NCBI GenBank assembly: GCA_902728285.1 | Contig: CACVBU010000508.1 | Location: 17,926 to 81,925, forward strand | DNA: 64,000 nt | Reading direction: 5' to 3' | DNA from: Clytia hemisphaerica | Taxonomy: Eukaryota > Cnidaria > Hydrozoa > Leptothecata > Clytiidae | In this document: positions 23,401 through 48,679 of the stretch, one piece after another | How positions within the stretch are numbered: the first letter of the stretch is position 1 | Layout: the number at the start of each line of letters is the position of its first letter | Translations under genes and position numbers: made by a program | The notes under the pieces: model-generated | The model's database searches: none | What the model saw: the letters and a program-made list of their open reading frames with translations, nothing else | What the model was told of the DNA's origin: nothing

Positions 23401-26400
23401 TTTTAACGCACTTTTTATTAATGTACTATTTTTGAACTTTTTTAAATTGTTAGGAATTTTAATCTAATAAATCTAATTTAAAATTATATAAAATTACCTA
23501 TTCTAATTTTTTATATCTTTATGTTAGCTATTAAACCTTTTCATTTTTGTATTTTTACATAAAAAAGTCTGTTCTTCTGTTAAAATGCTTTAAAAATACA
23601 TTTGGTTGTGAAAGTTTGATTGATAAACTTGACGTTGAAGTATCAAAATAAACTTGTTGTCAAAGAGATTTAAACAGTACAGCTAGGAACATTTGGCGAG
23701 CTCCTGTACGCAGGTGCAATCAAAAAAATCATAACATCACTCATTAAAAAATGGCGTTCGTGTCTTTTCGCACTTTTTTTTAGCCTAGCAATGTAGCAAA
23801 CATAGTAAGTATAAGCACACTGTGCTTTTAATTAGCTGAAATTTTTTTTGTGTTGGAAAACTTTTTCAAACTTTCAGCAATGATTGACCAAACTGTTACA
23901 ATGAAAATCATCCAGCGCATTTTTTATCCTCTTACCTTCTTCATTTTCTATGAAGCACTCAAAGTTTACTGAAGGTAAGCTCATAAGATATTCTTATAAA
24001 TGATATTCATTGAAACACGCTTCGTTGTGCGCTGCGGTGGAGTGCATGATGTAACTCGCGCAGCAACTAACTTGCATTCTGTTGGAAGATCATATTGGGC
24101 ATTTTGGCGTTACCACCCTCAAAGCAGCGGGCGCCTTTGTCTATCCGCAAATCTTTCCACCATTTTCGATGGCCTTAACAATAGATCTAAAAGGGCGCCA
24201 TAATCTTGGAAGATAATTTGTTTTGGTTTCCGCCTTTGGAAAGTAGCAATGTTTTTGGTTGTTTTCGATGGAAAATGGTAAGAAACTTAAGTTTACAAGT
24301 GTCATTTAGTTTTTGCTGGCTTAAAGAATGGCAGGATCCTGGATGGTTTCCCTAACTGCAGTAAGTGAAAATACAGTCCAGAAATCAACCGCCCCAAGAT
24401 TTGACCAATCGTCCCAAGTTAGAGTCGTTGACAGTAGTTGTTTGGGAGAATGCACCAATGATAAGGTCATGTATAATAATTGATTTGTCTTTTACAACAC
24501 AGCTGTTGCCTAGTGCTAGGGACAAGATGAGTTACAGTGAAATTAGTTTAACCTCGACATGCGTCTTTTTATTAAAACAAACCTTCAATGAAGTTCTTGG
24601 AATTATTCTCATCGAACAAGTTCATCTATCAAACAAGAAGTTCAGTTAACATTGCAATTCTTTCAATTAAAAAAACAACCAAATGAGAGAAGCAATTTTG
24701 CACAACACATGAAACGCATGCAAATGTTCTTGTGTCCATCATTAAGATTTTACAACTATATTACGCTTCAAGTCACATGATAAAAATAATTAGCGCACTT
24801 AGTCGGCCTGGTTTCCCATCCTTATTTATCACAAACACACATTCTAGACGCTAAGAGCTGCAAGCACAAACGACTCCCTATTTTCATTTCAATCGCAGTG
24901 ATGGCAGGGCCGAGTTTGTTGGCAGTACGGCGGTCACATTAAATTCAAAAGGAAACCAGGCTCCTTTTGATATTTTCAGTTCATGGTAAAAAGGTTTACT
25001 AAAAAGATCCTCGCATGCAAAATGTTGTTTTGATTTGGATATCTTTGTTGAAAGCATGGTAATGAGTTTTTAGTGATGACTATATTGTTAAAGTTTTCCT
25101 TTCAAACATAACAGTTCACATTTCTCATGTATCAACAATCTGTAACGTGATAGGGAGAGTACAATTTACTGATACAACTTTGGTATGTATTTGTTTATGT
25201 TTGATTTTTTGTTTTAAAGACCAGCGTACATGTCGAGATAACAAGACGTATGTTGAGGTTAGACGAGTCTACGGTAGTCTTTTGGGAGAACGCAACGTCC
25301 CTAGTGACTCAGTTCTTCATATTAATTATATACTCCACCAATTTAGGCCAGAAATTAGCTGCTCCATATTACGGAAATAAAACCCAAATACTCAAGCTAA
25401 TACTTTATAGAACGACACACGGGAAGATAGATTCACATGCTAATTTGGGCGGGAGAATTAGCGTGCTAATTTTAACCAAATTTATTTACAGGTATTTTCT
25501 GCAGCTTTTTTATTTCGCGCTTGTTTTACTTGCATCCACTTAATTGTGGAGTAATTAGTTATGTAATAGACCATTGCGTTCTCCCAAACAACTATCGGGT
25601 AACGGGTACTCTTAGGTTCCAAATAAACGGGCCCCCCCGCTTGTTAATTTTTCGAAAATTTTCCAACCCCCCGGACCTTATTAGGACCCCCCCGTTTATT
25701 AATCTCTAAGAATATTTTCAGCTGTCAAGGGGAAGGCCTCTTATTTTGCTCTAAATAGCCTGATTTTAGCCTATTTTTACCTTATTTTTGGGTCTCAGAA
25801 GTACGATTTCCAACCCCCCCGGCAATTAGGTCCCCCCCGTTTATTAAAATCTAGAAAATTTTCCAACCCCCCCGTTTATTCGAACCCCCCCGTTTATTTG
25901 GAACCTAAGAGTAACTTGCATCAGTGGAGGGAAAAACCTGAAAGCCATCAAATGCCTGACCAACCAAAGCAACAAAATTTCAAAACAAATGTAACAGTAG
26001 TCAGAATCGCAGACCTCTATAGATATACTTCCTATAGAGGTCTGCTTAATATTATATTGCTTACCTTCCCACTATGGTGGCTCATTATAGTGGTAGATTA
26101 TTCCTTTTTGGCAACTTGCTAAGTTGCGGTAACTCAAATGCAAGTTAGAATATTGAACAAAAATTATAAAAGGGAAGACATTCCAGTGTCAGACATATTC
26201 TATTTTTGCTAGCAGGCACACCTTTTTCAATTGTTTTTTATTTTTTGAATGTTTTGATTTTTTTAGACAAAGAGTTTGGTGATTTTTTCAAAGTCACTTT
26301 CACTATTACTGCTTGTTTTTAGAAATAATTCCTCTAGATTTTTTTAAGCTAGACACATGAAAGGATTTCATCAATAAAACTGATTACAACATCGTTTCCA

Positions 26401-27912
26401 AATAATATTAAATAATATTCAAAATAATATTAGATATTTATAAGTATTCTTTCTCTTCAGTAAGCTACTAAAAATGATCACATACCTGCTTCGACCTGTT
26501 ACTCTACTTCGTAACAGGGAGTGTACCTTTACAAATTCATCATCATAAGCACTCGCCAGCTAAAAAGGGTTGTTCGCCGAAACAACCGTAACAGTAACAG
26601 TGCAAGAACTACAAAGCTCTGCTCCCAGCTCTCTACTTGCCGCTCTACTTTACTATTTTAATATCTCATATTTTCCACCGTGAATGGTTTATTGAATAAC
26701 TCATTACCACTATTATCGAATCATCAATCAGACTAAAGAAAGTTTTTTAACCAAATGCTCATGAAATTTTGATTTTCTGAAATAAATAGGCTTATCATTA
26801 AAAAGCCAGAAATTATAAAAATCTAATAAATGCTCGGAAGTACAGGAAACTTGATTTTAAATATTTTTGGGATGAGTTTATATAGTGACTAAAACTTGCA
26901 ATACATATTAAAAATTTTTTTAGACCAACAACCCTATTGAAGTCATTAAAGTTGATCAAACTGCAAGTAATGATAACCCACTGAAAATATTTCCTTATCT
27001 AATTGATGGAGAGGCACAAATATGGGGAGAGTAAGATTAACTTTTATCATTACGTACATATTTATTTTAAATTGAATTAATTTTACCAGATAAGTATTGT
27101 CTTTTTTCACGTTTTTAAATTTGCTAGCTAAAATCTTCACATACCATTCGCTTCCAGTAACCAAATTTTTAAAATTTTACTAAAACTCCCTCATGAAATT
27201 CTTACAACTGATGCAAAATGGATATAAGGTGAAAACAACAAAGTCTGATCCATTTCAATTCCAAGTACCATTACCTATTTTTATTGAATTTTCAGCTTCA
27301 CTGTGATCTCGCATTTGGCTGAAAAAACGGGCAACAAGAACTCTTTGTGTGGAGATACTTCTGAAGAAAAAAGCCAGATAAATTCCCTATTGTTTTGGCT
27401 TGCTGGATCGTTTTCAAGGTATACCCACTAATGATACTTTTACAAATATATTTCAAGTAGTGATATTTTTTGATACTCTGAAAGATTACAACAGGTTAAA
27501 CTTCTAGCGTACTTCATAAAATTCAATTCATGATGGCAAATATTCACAAGGGGTGGTAACTTTAAAAGTGATGTAAACTGTTTTCTATAGATCAGCACTG
27601 AGGGATTATGTTTTTCCGAAAAAAGATGGCGCAAACATATGCAAACTGGACTTGGATAGTGACAATGCTTTATTAATTGAACATGGCTTCAAATCAACTT
27701 CATCTCATCTAGATAACCTTGAGAAAAGTTATTTTAATGTTGACAATAAAAAGTCTTTGACATCAAAACAATCTATTGCTGATTATTATCTTGCTTTGAT
27801 ATTGTTGGAGTTGGAGAAAAATCAATTCAAGTTGGATAATTGGAAAAACACAAATACATGGTTCAAGGGTTTTAAACCTGAAGTGGAAAAACTTTTAAAT
27901 CAAATGGTGTAA
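17461..27912 (+). CDS. GST-fold protein (AIMP3/EEF1E1-like or theta-GST-like)
   Basis: Four exons, 17461-17526, 26924-27030, 27296-27418 and 27591-27912, join in phase to 205 residues. The N-terminal thioredoxin-like half (MAKVFVKQGEISSSVTWLYK then NNPIEVIKVD, LKIFPYLIDGE) leads into GDFTVISHLAEKTG. It is followed by an all-helical C-terminal half with SIADYYLALILLELE and a Trp-rich end (WKNTNTWF). TVISHL, then a Gly-x-(S/T)-EEK helix, resembles EEF1E1/AIMP3 of the multi-tRNA-synthetase complex. The full-length N-terminal half also fits theta-class GST. No convincing catalytic Ser/Cys is visible, so enzymatic activity is doubtful. Exon 1 assignment rests on start context, the GTAAGT donor, phase 0 and fold continuity; it implies a 9.4-kb intron packed with MITEs. 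Exons 2-4 are secure. Confidence 0.68.
17573..18027. mobile_element. PIF/Harbinger-like MITE, TIR GGCGGATCT, TTA duplication
   Basis: About 33-bp inverted termini (GGCGGATCTTTAAAAATTGT at left, ending ...AGAGATCCGCC at right) are flanked by TTA on both sides (17570-17572, 18028-18030). The 455-bp interior is non-coding and contains GGTCGGTC-type repeats also seen in the element at 39525-40112. A TTA duplication with a GG-C start is the usual signature of PIF/Harbinger MITEs. It sits 46 bp downstream of the GST-fold exon 1 donor. Confidence 0.8.
18063..18324. mobile_element. Small inverted-repeat element packed with CACCGGAC/GTCCGGTG
   Basis: Termini CTGCCGGCGAACCG and CGGTGCGCCGGCAG are imperfect inverted repeats. 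Between them the octamer CACCGGAC, or close variants (CACCAGAC), recurs about a dozen times in both orientations. It is GC-rich against an AT-rich background. The octamer spacing resembles subterminal transposase-binding repeats. No target duplication is clear. Confidence 0.6.
18325..20700. other. Intronic DNA with no recognised gene
   Basis: Within the GST-fold intron. There are short chance frames only. A segment at 18350-18385 reappears inverted near 22515-22560, and the word around 19730-19755 reappears inverted at 21010-21030, so the region is assembled from repeats. Confidence 0.4.
20716..20746. repeat. Short GC-rich tandem (CCGCCCA)n
   Basis: Four degenerate 7-bp units, CCGCCCA/CCGCCTA, in intronic DNA. 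Confidence 0.6.
21041..21258. mobile_element. Fold-back MITE, family CCGTGAGAT, copy 1
   Basis: Arms of about 80 bp run from CCGTGAGATTGGGTAACTTG inward, with the inverse ending CCCAATCTCACGG. TA flanks both sides. Internal landmark words GCATCAGTGGAGGC and TGGTCATTAAAATAC are shared with copies at 22669 and 23028 and a broken copy around 25590/25914. Confidence 0.85.
21299..21380 (-). tRNA. tRNA-like sequence (tRNA pseudogene or SINE head)
   Basis: On the minus strand the intact A box (TGGCCCAGTGG) and B box (GGTTCGAATCC) are present. The D stem (GCC/GGC) and T stem (GTGGG/CCCAC) pair. The anticodon region, around TTTCAAG, would suggest Leu(CAA) with a long variable arm. The acceptor stem pairs at only four of seven positions and the anticodon loop is too long, so a pseudogene or tRNA-derived SINE head is more likely than a working tRNA. 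Confidence 0.5.
22669..22919. mobile_element. Fold-back MITE, family CCGTGAGAT, copy 2
   Basis: Same family as 21041-21258. Here the ends read CAATGAAGTCGGGTAACTTG and its inverse ending CCCGACTTCACAA, flanked by TA. The interior has diverged. Confidence 0.75.
23028..23251. mobile_element. Fold-back MITE, family CCGTGAGAT, copy 3
   Basis: Begins CCGTGAGATCAGGTAACTTG, ends ACCCGACTTCACGG, flanked by TA at both ends. It shares the internal words of copy 1 in the same order. Confidence 0.82.
24419..25592. repeat. Possible larger inverted-repeat element
   Basis: AGTTGTTTGGGAGAATGCA near 24438 is mirrored by TGCGTTCTCCCAAACAACT near 25575. A third, direct copy (TTTTGGGAGAACGCAACG) lies near 25282. 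About 1.15 kb separates the outer arms. No transposase recognised; ends uncertain. Confidence 0.4.
25609..25911. mobile_element. C/G-run MITE, TIR CTCTTAGGTTCCAAATAAAC, inserted in a CCGTGAGAT-family MITE
   Basis: Termini CTCTTAGGTTCCAAATAAAC and the inverse ending GTTTATTTGGAACCTAAGAG are flanked by TA. The interior is a series of C7-C9 runs separated by 'GTTTATT' words. The outer sequence (TATCGGGTA...ACTTGCATCAGTGGAGG) is a CCGTGAGAT-family MITE split by this insertion. A second copy, with the G runs on the plus strand, is at 35163-35501. Confidence 0.85.
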
Positions 27913-28716
27913 ACACTCCTCAGTAAAACAAATGTCAAAAATATTTTCAACCTCAAATGTCAGATAGTATTGCCATCAAAAATGGGTATCATTTTACAGA
28001 AATCTTTTCGAAAGTTTTACACTAACAATGGTTATAGCATTTTCAATATATTTTGACCAGTTATGATGCCTTTTTAAAAGGATAGTTTATAGGTTCATTT
28101 CTATTGATGTCTGATGACTTCTTCGAAATTTTCAATTTTGCATTTTTCTTTTTTTAACAGAATTTTTAGTATGGTTTTTTGTGTTTTTATGTCATTTTTT
28201 TATCAGCATTTTTTGTAAATAAGGATTGTGTAAAGTGTAAAAAACAGTGTGTTAAGATATCTAAATTATTTGGTAGAATTAATTTACAAAATACAGAAGT
28301 TAAAAATTTTGTACTGTTGTGGTTATAGTTTTATCCAATTTCGAAAAAAAGCCTCGAAACAAAGCCTCGGCACTTTATTTTAGTTATTTATTATGTAGTT
28401 TACATGGAAGCTCAAAACTAAGGTTTTTGCTCGAAGATTATAATTTTAGATCCTCTCTCTCTAGGTTGCACCTTTACAGCAATATAATGAGATTTGGCCT
28501 AGCTGTTTGTTTGAAGCACTATTCTCCATCCCCATTTGAGAAAACATGAAAATTGCTCCATATAATAGAAAACTAAGATTTGAAAAGTGCAATAGCTACC
28601 CTTGTATGATGATCATCATATATTAATAAAATGTTGGTTGGAAATCTTACACTTTATATAATCTTCTTTATTCTGATTGTCAGTGAAAACAAATTAAGAA
28701 TTGAAAATGAAATAAA
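27913..28716. other. Intergenic gap between GST-fold gene and next plus-strand gene
   Basis: AT-rich, with no recognised repeat or exon. It should hold the 3' UTR of the GST-fold gene and the promoter of the next gene. AGAATTGAAAATGAAATAAA immediately precedes the next start codon. Confidence 0.4.
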
Positions 28717-31527
28717 ATGTCATCTACTTTTGGATCCAAATCCATTGGTGAAAAAGACTGGAAAGCACACGGCCACAATGTTGCAACAAATTCTAATACT
28801 GTGACAGCAAAATCAAGGTGCTCATTGTCATTATTTCTTTTTTTTGAATTCTCAATTACTCTGAACAACCAGTTTTCTTGAAGAACTAGAGTTGAAGAAC
28901 TAGAGAATTTTAAAAAGGTCCTATACTGGTGTCACTTTTTACATAGCTAATAACTACCCCAAGGGAACTTGCACGATTTTAATTAAATTAAATTTTAATT
29001 TAATTTTAGTAAGAGCTTTTTCAGCTAGTAATGTAAAGTAATAGTGTTGTAAGCTAGTTATTATGTAAATTTTGGGAAGAACTATTTTTGGTGTGGTATC
29101 ATCTTTAATTTTAATTTTGTGCAAATATGGTTTGGGTCCAAATTAGTTTCCTTAATAAGGTAGAAGTGGGTCAAAATGGGAATTACAAAACGCAATAACT
29201 ATTTTTCACACTAAAAATAAGAAGTAAGCTATTCAAACAAATACAAATATAATTTCAATCAAACAGTAAAAATTTTGAATTTCTCATTTTCCTTCAGGCC
29301 ACCTGGACCTGATTGGACATCAAGTTTGAGGTGTATCAAACAAGACAATGTGATTTATCCAAATGATGAACCTGTTCTTCGCCAGGGGATGAGACCATTC
29401 CTTCGTGAGTATCCCAAATACTCTCTTCTTTGTTTCATTTGTCCTTAATCCCTGTCAAGTTTTTCTTACTATTCCTCATCTTATTTGTGTTCATTCACAA
29501 AAAATCAGGCGTAAAACTTTTCAATTTCAAAATTAGCAGATGTTAAGTTGAAATATTTTATGACCCTGTCACTTAAAATGAGCCCTTAAGTTACACTTTC
29601 AACACGTCAGAATTTTTCAATTAACTAACCACCGTGGGAAACCATCCATTATCATAGCTAATAAAACTGAACTTGATGAATTTGCCAAGGGTCATTGACC
29701 TTATAGTATTTCCTCAATCATTGTATTAGATAAGAATGAACAAAGTCTGGAAGAATGGGCTTATTACAGAGACGGATCAAGAAATGGCAAACGTTGTATC
29801 ATCAATGGTAAACGCCAAGGGAACGTCCAATCGATCAATGAGATAAGCGTCGAAAGCACCATTGGGAATAGATCAAAAGGTACGTTTTGATTAGATAGTG
29901 TGTTTAGGGGTTTCTGCCCCTAACTTCCTTCCTTTTCAAAAAATGCTTCGACCCCTAAAAAATGTTTTGGTGCCTTCTTAAACCTTTAATCTAGCATAAA
30001 TTATTCCCTAACTAACCATTGAAATGGACTTATCAAATCTTAAAACGGTTGAAAGTGCATGCATTTTTTATAATCAAAAGAACACAAAAACACGACAAAA
30101 TCGAAGGATTTTAATCACAGTAATTAAAATTTTCATATGATTTACAAATCCATCAAGGTACGCATTATTATTTTATGATAGTTGTTCTTAATTTCTTCCT
30201 TTTCGTACTCGGTAATCTAGTTCCTGACCCTCGTGGCGGAGTCGATAGCCTTACAGCAGGAGACAAAAGTTATGCAGTGCCTGAATTTTCGAAAGGATTC
30301 CATAAAGAAGGTTCAACGCTACCCGCTGTTAATTTTAGGTAGAGTCCGGTCAATTCACTTAATTTTTATATTCAGTTGATTTTTTTAGTTTCTTCGTCGT
30401 ACTTGAAGCTCGTGCCCTTCTTATCTGGCACTCAATGTAGAAATTTTCTGAAGGTTGGGGTGATTTTCAGCATCTGGAAGGTTTATATTACGGATTTCGC
30501 CTGACCGTATCGAAAGATTTTGCAGCGAGAGGCCTGAATCTCAGCTCTTGTTTTAGGGAATTGGCGAGTCCAACCAAAATATTTTCACAAGGAATCCACA
30601 AGGGCCGTTGAGCTTGACTGGGACTTAGCACATCATAGGCCGACTATCATTCCTCTCCGATGGGAATTTTTCCCGCCCCTTTAGACCTTTAGACTAGGCA
30701 GCCGCCAATCCGCCTTCGGAATTATCAGATAAGCATATTCGGCGCCCATTAAACTTTTCTAGCCAATGAAAAAAATGAACTTCATCAAAATGATTATCTT
30801 ACAAAACTATTGCCAACGCCGCATGATTGTTTGAGGACCTGGAGACAGGTTCCGTTTCATTTTCTTCTTTTTCAATTTTTCACAGCCGGTCCAATAAAAT
30901 CGTGACAGATACTTTCATTCCTCTGCAACCACTTCCACAACATAAAAGGTTTGGAAACTCTCGTTTTGTTACGTTAGCATGTTCTCTGCCGAGCCTTTTT
31001 CAGAAATCGAAATTTCGACATCTTAGAATTTTATCGAAAGTTTGACTTTCAGAGGCTCCTGTGGCCTGAGTGACCTTCAAATATATACCAATCGACGTAG
31101 ATTTTTACAAAAATGCAATAAAAAAACCAAGCAATAGGTTCTATATCAAAAGTTATGGCTCTTTAACGTACTACCGGTATTTTGACCCATCTACCACGAG
31201 AATACTCGTAGCTTGTAGCGAACGTGTTAAATTTAGATTTTTTTTATTTAGTTACGTACCTTCCACCTGCTTCCACCATTATAAAAGAAAATATTCGATT
31301 TGCATCAGCTATCTTCTCTGCAAATTCGAACGTTTTATTCTCTTTTGCAAAACTTGAAAACGTTTTAGTCAGTGGATATAACTTTTGTATGCATTTTTTT
31401 CATTCAAAGCATATCTTACAAGGAGAAAGAGGTGGTCCGTAAAAAGAATCACGAAGTTTTGGAAGTGGAAGGGCTTGACAAATGGGATCCAGCGCCGGCT
31501 TTAACACCCGGAGTTTTCAAACATTGA
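28717..31527 (+). CDS. Unrecognised 218-residue protein, six exons
   Basis: Exons 28717-28817, 29298-29404, 29730-29879, 30221-30338, 30886-30948 and 31410-31527 all join in frame (657 nt with stop). That is strong evidence for a real gene. The protein starts MSSTFGSKSIGEKDW and contains PPGPDWTSSLRC, the Gly/Arg-rich segment YYRDGSRNGKRC, VPDPRGGVDSLTAGDKSY, IVTDTFIPLQPLPQ and the end WDPAPALTPGVFKH. It is hydrophilic, without signal peptide, membrane segment, coiled coil or any domain I can name. Pro/Trp-rich, linear-motif style proteins of this size are common among axonemal and sperm microtubule-associated proteins, but that is only a guess. It lies tandemly between the GST-fold gene and DUS2. 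Confidence 0.75.
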
Positions 31528-47034
<15,507 letters not shown>

Positions 47035-47346
47035 AATTACTAATACATTTGTTGTACTTTTATATTTTAAATTACTAAACTTAGAATAAACTTGATATTT
47101 ATACAAACATATTATATTTGTTTGTTTTTTCCGTACCCCTTTTGAGAAAATTGCTTTTTAAATCTAAAAAATAATCAGAAAGTCTATCTTCGTATATAGT
47201 CATTATAACGTAAAAGCCTTCTTCAGAACACATTTTAAAAAGAATTGAATAAGAATACAAAATTATACTCTGCATTATATGTATAAAAGATATAAAATGA
47301 GGTTTTGCAACTATTTACAATGTTTTCAGTTAAAATCAAAGCGTCT

Positions 47347-48210
47347 TCATTCTGATGCATTTACTTCTCGTTTTTCTTCTAGGCTTGTCAACGCTCGATT
47401 TATGTCATTCACTAAACGTTTTCGGGCCGTACGAATAACATCCTCACCCTCAGCTAAAATATCGTCCAATTTCAACAAACACTTTGTCAACATTTCTTCA
47501 CAATAAAGATAATCATACTTCTTCGACTCGTCAGTAATTTTAGCGACTTTTTGATTGAGTTTTTCAACTTCAGATTGAATTTCATCAATTGTTTTTAATT
47601 TTTGTTGAATCGGATCTTCATGCGTTTGCTCTGGTTGTTGGCTATCGTCTTCATCTTCAGATTCTTCTGAATTTGACTGACTTTCATCCTCGGATTCTTT
47701 AGAATTTTCTCTCTCCTTGCTGCTCTGGTATTCTGTTTCTGATTGAATGTCAATGTCTTGTAATCGTTGTTCAACATCACTCGATTCTTCTTTATTTACG
47801 TCTACGTCTGAAACCAACAAAGTCGTATCATCTTGCTGATTTTGTGGTGAATCGAATTTCTTGTCCTCTTCCGAGACCGTATTTGCATCATAGACAGCAT
47901 CTCCATTGTGTGTGGGCTGCCTTTGACGTTTTTTGAACGCATTCCGTCGAACATTTTGCTTGCTTTTACGTTGCTGTACTGCGGCTTCCCGGATTCGACA
48001 ATCTATGCATTTACATTTCTCATCTGACTTCTTATTTTCACCAAAGATTGGGTCATAGTAATCCTCAGGATCTATAAACACTTGTCTTTTGGGTTGACGA
48101 CTCCGCGGAGAATAGAATTGTTGCTGAGGGTAAAACACTCTTGGTGGTGACCCCCATGGATCAAAATAACTGCTTCGTTGTTGAAAAGTTGGTCTTCCAA
48201 AAAAATCCAT
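47347..48210 (-). CDS. BAG-domain Hsp70 co-chaperone regulator (BAG3/BAG4-like)
   Basis: Single-exon gene, 287 residues. The C-terminal BAG domain (about residues 208-282) runs from IDEIQSEVEKLNQKVAKI through YLYCEEMLTKCLLKLDDILA to RTARKRLVNDINRALTSLEE. It has the three-helix spacing and the Asp/Arg-rich third helix that contacts the Hsp70 nucleotide-binding domain. The N-terminus is Tyr/Gln/Pro-rich (SPPRVFYPQQQFY), followed by a CKCIDC cluster near residue 66 and a long acidic Ser/Glu/Gln region (130-205), probably disordered. No WW domain is visible, so it is not a canonical BAG3. BAG proteins act as nucleotide-exchange factors for Hsp70. It converges on DUS2 (312 bp apart) and is head to head with RPL24. 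Confidence 0.9.
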   Translation of the reverse strand: MDFFGRPTFQQRSSYFDPWGSPPRVFYPQQQFYSPRSRQPKRQVFIDPEDYYDPIFGENKKSDEKCKCIDCRIREAAVQQRKSKQNVRRNAFKKRQRQPTHNGDAVYDANTVSEEDKKFDSPQNQQDDTTLLVSDVDVNKEESSDVEQRLQDIDIQSETEYQSSKERENSKESEDESQSNSEESEDEDDSQQPEQTHEDPIQQKLKTIDEIQSEVEKLNQKVAKITDESKKYDYLYCEEMLTKCLLKLDDILAEGEDVIRTARKRLVNDINRALTSLEEKREVNASE

Positions 48211-48679
48211 CTATTACTTTTAAAAAGCCGTACTCCGTAGTAATATTAAACTTAAATTTGTTCTTTGTAATTTTCTTCTTAGTATGACTTTGTCCTTGGC
48301 TCTTCTGAAATGTTTTGTGTTTGATTCCAAGTTCATTTTTAAACTCAATTTATAGAAAAACTTTCTGTGCCAGATTTTTTTTCTCGAGCTTTCTCGAAAC
48401 CATGTCATGATTATGATTTGTTTATGCGGACCGTCGAGAAACCACCAAAACATTCTACAAATTTCCCGAATTTTCCGCGTCCGTGGTCACTACTCTTGAC
48501 TAAAAGTCATAAAAAATAACCTCAACCCATTGTAGCAAGTCTGACCACTCACTTTTTTAGCGTTCTGCAAATTACCACAAAAATAGAACATTTGAACAAA
48601 TCTACGGATGCCGAATCAGTTAATCTTTTGAAATTTCCCTTCACAGAATTGTCGAAGAGGACACAACTCCAAAGCCAAA
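48211..48679. promoter_or_regulatory. Shared upstream region of the BAG gene and RPL24
   Basis: The 469 bp between two divergent start codons contain no other gene. A pyrimidine stretch, TTTCCCTTC (48634-48642), lies 38 bp before the RPL24 start and could be the 5' terminal oligopyrimidine start typical of ribosomal-protein mRNAs. Shared promoter activity is an inference from the layout. Confidence 0.5.
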
